This document shows positions 59,717 through 64,000 of a stretch of 64,000 bases of DNA, piece by piece. The stretch covers positions 168,357,542-168,421,541 of the forward strand of contig NC_061114.1 in the NCBI RefSeq assembly GCF_002878395.1, given 5' to 3'. The notes beneath the pieces were generated by a model that was not told where the DNA came from, ran no database searches, and saw nothing but the letters and a program-made list of their open reading frames with translations. The stretch's first letter is position 1, and every line of letters starts with the position of its first letter. The position numbers were made by a program, and so were the translations under genes. This DNA comes from Capsicum annuum (lineage: Eukaryota > Streptophyta > Magnoliopsida > Solanales > Solanaceae).

Positions 59717-60660
59717 GTTGGCTCAACTGATGTCTTCTCAGTCTGAGCATAGTACTCCATCTTCTGAGTCCATAAGGGTTGGCCAATTTATGAGGTTGAG
59801 TCCTCCAACTTTTACTGGTGTTAAGTTTGAGGAGGATCCTTAAGATTTTACTAATGAGATGGAGATGACCTTTTGAATTATGCATGCTACTAATGTGGAA
59901 GGTGTATAATTGACTGCCTATTAACTTAAAGATGCAACATACCAATGGTATGAGGAGCGAGAACAGTCTAAGAAAGGTGATACTGACTTTTCATTATGGG
60001 ATGAATTTTCTAGTGCCTTTTTCAACCATTTCTTTTCTTAAGAGCTGAAGGAGGTAAAAGAAGAGGAATTTGTGAATCTGAGATAAGGTAGGATGTCAGT
60101 CAATATATATGCCTTGAAATTCCATCAGTTGTCCTTGTATACTCTTGAATTGGTGTCTAGAATGACAGCTAGAATACATAAGTTTGCTTTTGGGTTATCC
60201 TGTGAGTTGATTCTTGAGAGTAAGGATGCCTTATTGAACAATGAAATAGATATTTCTCGACATGTGGTGTATATGCAGCAGGTTGAGAAAGAAAAAAAAG
60301 TAGGCTAGGGTTGGTGAGAGACAGAGTAAGAGATTTAGATTTTCTAATCAGGGTGGAGGCCAGCAGTAGAGTAGTATAGACGGGGGAAACTGGCTTAAGA
60401 AGAAGTAAGGGAGTTCTAGTTCTTTCTCTATGGCTAGTACTCCTTACTCAAAGCAGTCAGATGGTCATTTTTCTCAGCATGGTAGAGAGTACAGGGCACA
60501 GGGTTCCTAATTTCAGGCTGGTGGGGCTCAGTCCTCTCTATCATATCCTTTTTACAAATTTTATAGTCATTCGCACCGTGGTCTATGTGAGAAAGAGAGA
60601 AATTGATTTTTTAATTATGGTCAGATTAGGCATATGAAGCGTGATTATCCTTCTAAGTTT
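59715..60660 (+). pseudogene. H2 gag, main part
   Basis: MLAQLMSSQSEHSTPSSESI, VGQFMRLSPPTFTGVKFEED, then stops, then YQWYEEREQSKKGDTD, LWDEFSSAFFNHFFS, and the open 60093-60308 with FGLSCELILESKDALL and VVYMQQVEKEKK. The knuckle at about 60605-60650 reads FFNYGQIRHMKRDYP: His kept, all three Cys lost. Confidence 0.75.
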
Positions 60661-60813
60661 TTTTCTGAGGCCAATAAGCTTCCTGTTTCCTCTTCATCAA
60701 CTCTTGCACCAAAGGGTGCTACTTCTACTTCTGGTAGTTGTATTGGCCAGAATTGCTTATATGCTGTTGCTTCTCATTAGGACTTTAAGGAATCTCTTGA
60801 TATTGTTTTTGGT

Positions 60814-61215
60814 ATGTTGAAACTCTTTTCCAGTTATGTGTACTGCTTACATGATATGAGGTCCACTCTCTCTTATGTGACCCCATTTGTGGATATGCAT
60901 TTTGGTTTTGGTCTTGAGTATATGTCGGACCCTTTTTTTATTTCTACCATGGTGGGTGACATTGTGGTCGTCAAAAGAGTTTATAGGGGCTGTGTGGTAT
61001 CTGTTGGTAATGAAGAGGCTCTGGTAGACTTGATAGAGTTAGACATGGTTAAAATTAATATTATCTTGGGAATGGAATGGTTGCACTCGTGCTATGCTTC
61101 TTTATACTATCAAGCCCATAAGGTCATGTTTAAATTCCCTAATGAGCCAATTGTTGAATGGAATGGAGGTTCTTTAGTGCCTAAGGGGAGGTTCATATCA
61201 TATCTTAGAGCCTAA
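60814..61215 (+). pseudogene. H2 aspartic protease
   Basis: 133 open codons: STLSYVTPFVDMHFGFGLEY, DLIELDMVKINIILGMEWLH, SCYASLYYQAHKVMFKFPNE. The active-site motif reads DMRS where the family has DPGS, so the flap-side Gly is lost. Confidence 0.78.
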
Positions 61216-61279
61216 AATTTAATTTACAAAGGCTGATTCTATCATCTGGTTTGGGTTAAATATTCTAACTTGGAAGGTC

Positions 61280-62220
61280 CTTTCTTACATTCTGTTCTTA
61301 TTGTAAATAAGTTTCCTGAGATCTTCCCTGATGATCTACTTGGTGTCCCTCATGATAGGGAGATTGATTTTTCTATTGATTTTGTTATAGTCACTCATCC
61401 TTTTTCTAACCCCTATATAAAATAGCTCCAGCTGAGTAGAAGAAACTCAAGGAGCTTTTGAAATACCACTTTAACAAGGGTTTCATCCATCCTAGTGTAT
61501 CCTTGTGGAGTGCACCTATCTTGTTCATGCGTAAGAAGGATGGTTCCCTTAATTTCAGCAACTGAACAAGGTAACGGTAAGGAATAAGTACCCACTTTTA
61601 AGAATTGATGATCTCTTCGATCAGCTTCAAGGTGCCAAATTCTTCTCTAAGATTAATCTTTGGTTTGGGAATAATCATTTAAAGATTCGGAAGATGGATA
61701 TCCCTAATGTAGCTTTCTGTACTCGGTATGGTTATTTTGAGTTCTTGGTGATGTAGTTTGGCTTGACTAATGCCCTGGAGGAATTTATGGATTCATGAAT
61801 AGGGCTTTCCATCAATTTCTAGATTTGTTTGAGATTGTCTTCCTTCATGATATTTTTGTATACTCTAATAGTAAGTAGGATCATCCTAATCACCTCCCCA
61901 TTATGCTGCAGATCTTGAAAGATCAACAATTATGGTCAGTTTTCTAAATGTAAATTTTGGTTTAATGCTGTTACATTTTTGGGTCATTTTATATCTAATA
62001 AGGGTATCATGGGGTATGCATAAAAGGTTATGGTAGTTAATGAGGGGCCTAGACCTACGACTCTAACTAATATTCAAAGCTTCTTACATTTAGCAGGCTA
62101 CTGTAGACAATTATTGAAAAGTTTCTTATTTATTGTTACACCTTTGACCAAGATGACTCATAAGAAGGAGAAGTTCTTATGGTCTGAGATTGTGAGGGTA
62201 GTTTTAAGAAGATGAAAGAT
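61280..62220 (+). pseudogene. H2 reverse transcriptase
   Basis: [20 protein letters not shown] and RKKDGSL are in frame; a deletion removes the CIDYR part. Later pieces shift frame repeatedly. The catalytic segment reads VFLHDIFVYS at about 61837-61866: the first Asp of the DD pair is His. IQSFLHLAGYCRQLLKSFLF (62030-62215) marks the end. Confidence 0.75.
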
Positions 62221-62535
62221 AAGTTGACTTCAGCTCCTCTTATGAATTTGCCTGAAGGCACAAAGTATTTCATCATCTGCTTTGATGTGTCTCGAGTTTT
62301 CTGGGGTTGTGTTTTGACGTAGTATGTCAAGGAGGTTGCTTATGCCTCTATATAATTAAAGGTTCATGAGAAAACTTATTCAACTCATGACTTGTAGTTG
62401 TTAGCCATGGCGTTCACATTAAAAATCTAGTGTCATTATCTTTATGGGGTCCATGTTGATATATTTTCTGATCATAAGATTCTTCAATATGTGTTTTCCC
62501 TAAAGGATTTGAATCTCAGGTAGAAAAGATGGCTT
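62220..62535 (+). pseudogene. H2 RNase H domain
   Basis: Fragments TSAPLMNLPEGTKYFIICFD, a GCVLT then stop, KVHEKTYSTHDL, stop, HVDIFSDHKILQYVF. The Asp of SDHK is kept. Confidence 0.7.
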
Positions 62536-63700
62536 GTGTTACTGATGGACTATGGCATGAGTCTTCACGATCATCCAGGTAAAGCTAATATAGTTGTTGA
62601 TACTCTTAGTAGGTTATCTATGGGGAGCCTAGCTCATGTGGATAAGGATAAGAGGGAATTGGTGAAGGATATTCACCACTTGGATAACCTTGGAGTTCAT
62701 CTCTTGGACTCTCAAGATGGTGGTGTGTTTGTGCAACAAGTGGTGCAATCGACACTTGGTTCAAAAATAAAGAAGAAATGGGTATTAGATCCTCTCTTGA
62801 TGAAAATTAAGGATGATATGGGTAAGTGGAATGTGATGGCCTTCAAAATCATTAGTAATGGTATCTTAGGGTACCAATGGAGGTTATGTGTTCTCAATGT
62901 TGATAGGTTGAGAGGTAGGATCTTGGTTGAGGCCCTTGAATCATCAGATACAGTTTATCCCAGTTCAACAAAGATGTATTATGATCTCAAAGATGTGTAT
63001 TGGTGGAATAATATGATACGGGATGTAGCCAACTTTGTCACTGAGTGTATGGTGTATCAGCAAGTGAAGGTGCAACACATCAGGCCCGGTGGGCTAATTG
63101 AAGAATTTGAATTACTGTTGTGGAAGTGGGAGATAATTTATATGGATTTTGTTATAAGTCTTCCAAGGTCGTGGAATTAGTATGACTCCATTTGGGTCAT
63201 CAAGGTTTGGATGACTAAGTCTGCTCACTTTTTGTCCGTGAGGACTAATTATTTTGCCAAATACTATGCAAATTTTTTCCTTTAGGAGGTTGTAAGTTGC
63301 ATAGTGCGCCTGTCTAGATCATTTTGGATTATGGTACTCAGTTATCACTGCATTTTTGGTGCTCTTTTTAGCCTGGTCTAGGGACTAAGGTGAGTCTTTG
63401 TACTGCATTCTACCCACAGTCAGATGGGCAAGAAGAAAGAACTATCCAGACTCTAGAAGATATACTGCAAGCTTGTGTAATTAACTTTGGTGATAGTTGG
63501 TTCAACCATTTTCCTCTTATTGAATTTAATTATAACAATAGTTACCATGCTAATAATGGTATGGCTACGTTTGAGGTATTGCATGGTAGGAGGTATCGAT
63601 CTCTTATTGGCTGGTTCAAGGTGGGTGAAGTGGAGATAGTTGGCCTAAATTTTCTTCACCAGGCTATAAAGAAGGTGAAAATGATTTGAGATAGGCTTAA
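62536..63700 (+). pseudogene. H2 integrase linker, zinc finger and core
   Basis: The open frame 62536-63180 (214 codons) is the longest coding stretch in the window: DHPGKANIVVDTLSRLSMGS, HVDKDKRELVKDIHHLDN, KMYYDLKDVYWWNNMIRDVA, and WEIIYMDFVISLPRS with the first core Asp. Three of four zinc ligands are gone (EALESS, TVYPSS, ECMVYQQ). The second core Asp segment near 63327 is in another frame (LDYGTQ). [20 protein letters not shown] with the catalytic Glu is in 63390-63689. Confidence 0.8.
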
Positions 63701-64000
63701 GACCTCCCAAAGTTGCCAAAAGTCCTATATGGATGTAAGGCAAAAGGACTTGGAATTTGAGGTTTCAGATTGGGTATTTTTAAACATGTTTCCTATAAAA
63801 GGAGTAATGCAGTTTGGGAAGGAGGGAAAGCTCATCCCCTGGTATGTTGGCCCGTACTTTGTTTTGAGAAGAGTTGATAATATTGCATATGAGTTGGATT
63901 TTCCCTCTAGCATAAGTTCCATTCACCCGATGTTTCACTTGTCCATGTTACGTGTGTGTGATCCTTCATTGGTTGTTCCCGTAGAGAACATTGGTATATT
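63700..64000 (+). pseudogene. H2 integrase C-terminus, cut by the window end
   Basis: Reads DVRQKDLEFEVSDWVFLNMF, GVMQFGKEGKLIPWYVGPYF, HPMFHLSMLRVCDPSLVVPV up to the edge. The chromodomain should follow outside. Confidence 0.75.

Larger units (their letters stand above)
46361..64000 (+). mobile_element. H2: second internal domain of the H multimer, interrupted by E
   Basis: Begins with the shared LTR, then primer site, leader, gag start (49904), a break by element E (50113-59711), and gag-pol from 59717 to the window end at the integrase C-terminus. The encoded segments match H1 closely (for example the LSRLSMGSLAHVDKDKREL linker). All frames are broken. The right LTR lies outside the window. 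Confidence 0.82.

Overview
The window is plant nuclear DNA made entirely of nested Ty3/gypsy LTR retrotransposons. I see no host gene, tRNA or rRNA gene, or CRISPR array. The evidence is AT-rich sequence, long LTRs (2.2-3.3 kb) with TG...CA ends, primer sites complementary to the 3' end of initiator tRNA-Met, polypurine tracts of the type AAGGGGGAGATAT, and many broken reading frames encoding gag, protease, reverse transcriptase, RNase H, integrase and a C-terminal chromodomain in the Ty3/gypsy order. The chromodomain points to chromoviruses of the Tekay/Del type. A large-genome dicot, perhaps a Solanaceae such as pepper, is my guess from general knowledge and is not shown by the sequence.

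Layout. The oldest layer is family H on the + strand: the end of an LTR at 1-97, internal domain H1, a full LTR at 46361-49695, then internal domain H2 running past the window end. H1 and H2 share the middle LTR, so H is a head-to-tail multimer. H1 is cut by three insertions: element A (279-8409, - strand) in the leader, array B (8461-32071, - strand) in the gag start, and element D (34312-43991, + strand) in the RT gene. H2 is cut by element E (50113-59711, + strand) in gag. Array B is itself LTR-internal-LTR-internal-LTR, flanked by a perfect 5-bp duplication AGATC, and its third LTR is split by element C (21720-29657, - strand). Removing the insertions rejoins the H1 and H2 reading frames.

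Coding state. B1, D and E keep recognisable complete gag-pol sets of about 4.6 kb, all broken by stops and frameshifts. B2 has lost about 1.6 kb (integrase core, RNase H, RT end). H1 and H2 are more decayed. A (3.6 kb internal) and C (1.6 kb internal) carry no recognisable coding sequence and look non-autonomous, with preserved LTRs, polypurine tract and leader, so they would have depended on enzymes supplied by relatives.

The most interesting signal is non-coding. All eight leaders in the window (H1, H2, A, B1, B2, C, D, E) hold a hairpin 46-54 nt downstream of the primer binding site, with a long stem and an 8-nt loop in every copy, followed by a conserved GGCTAC...AGGAA box. Stem changes are largely compensatory, and several loops contain short self-complementary cores. 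This looks like a packaging or dimerisation signal shared by autonomous and non-autonomous families. Other cross-family signals are a hairpin just before the polypurine tract, a U3 block shared by A, C and E, and repeated short motifs in each U3 region.
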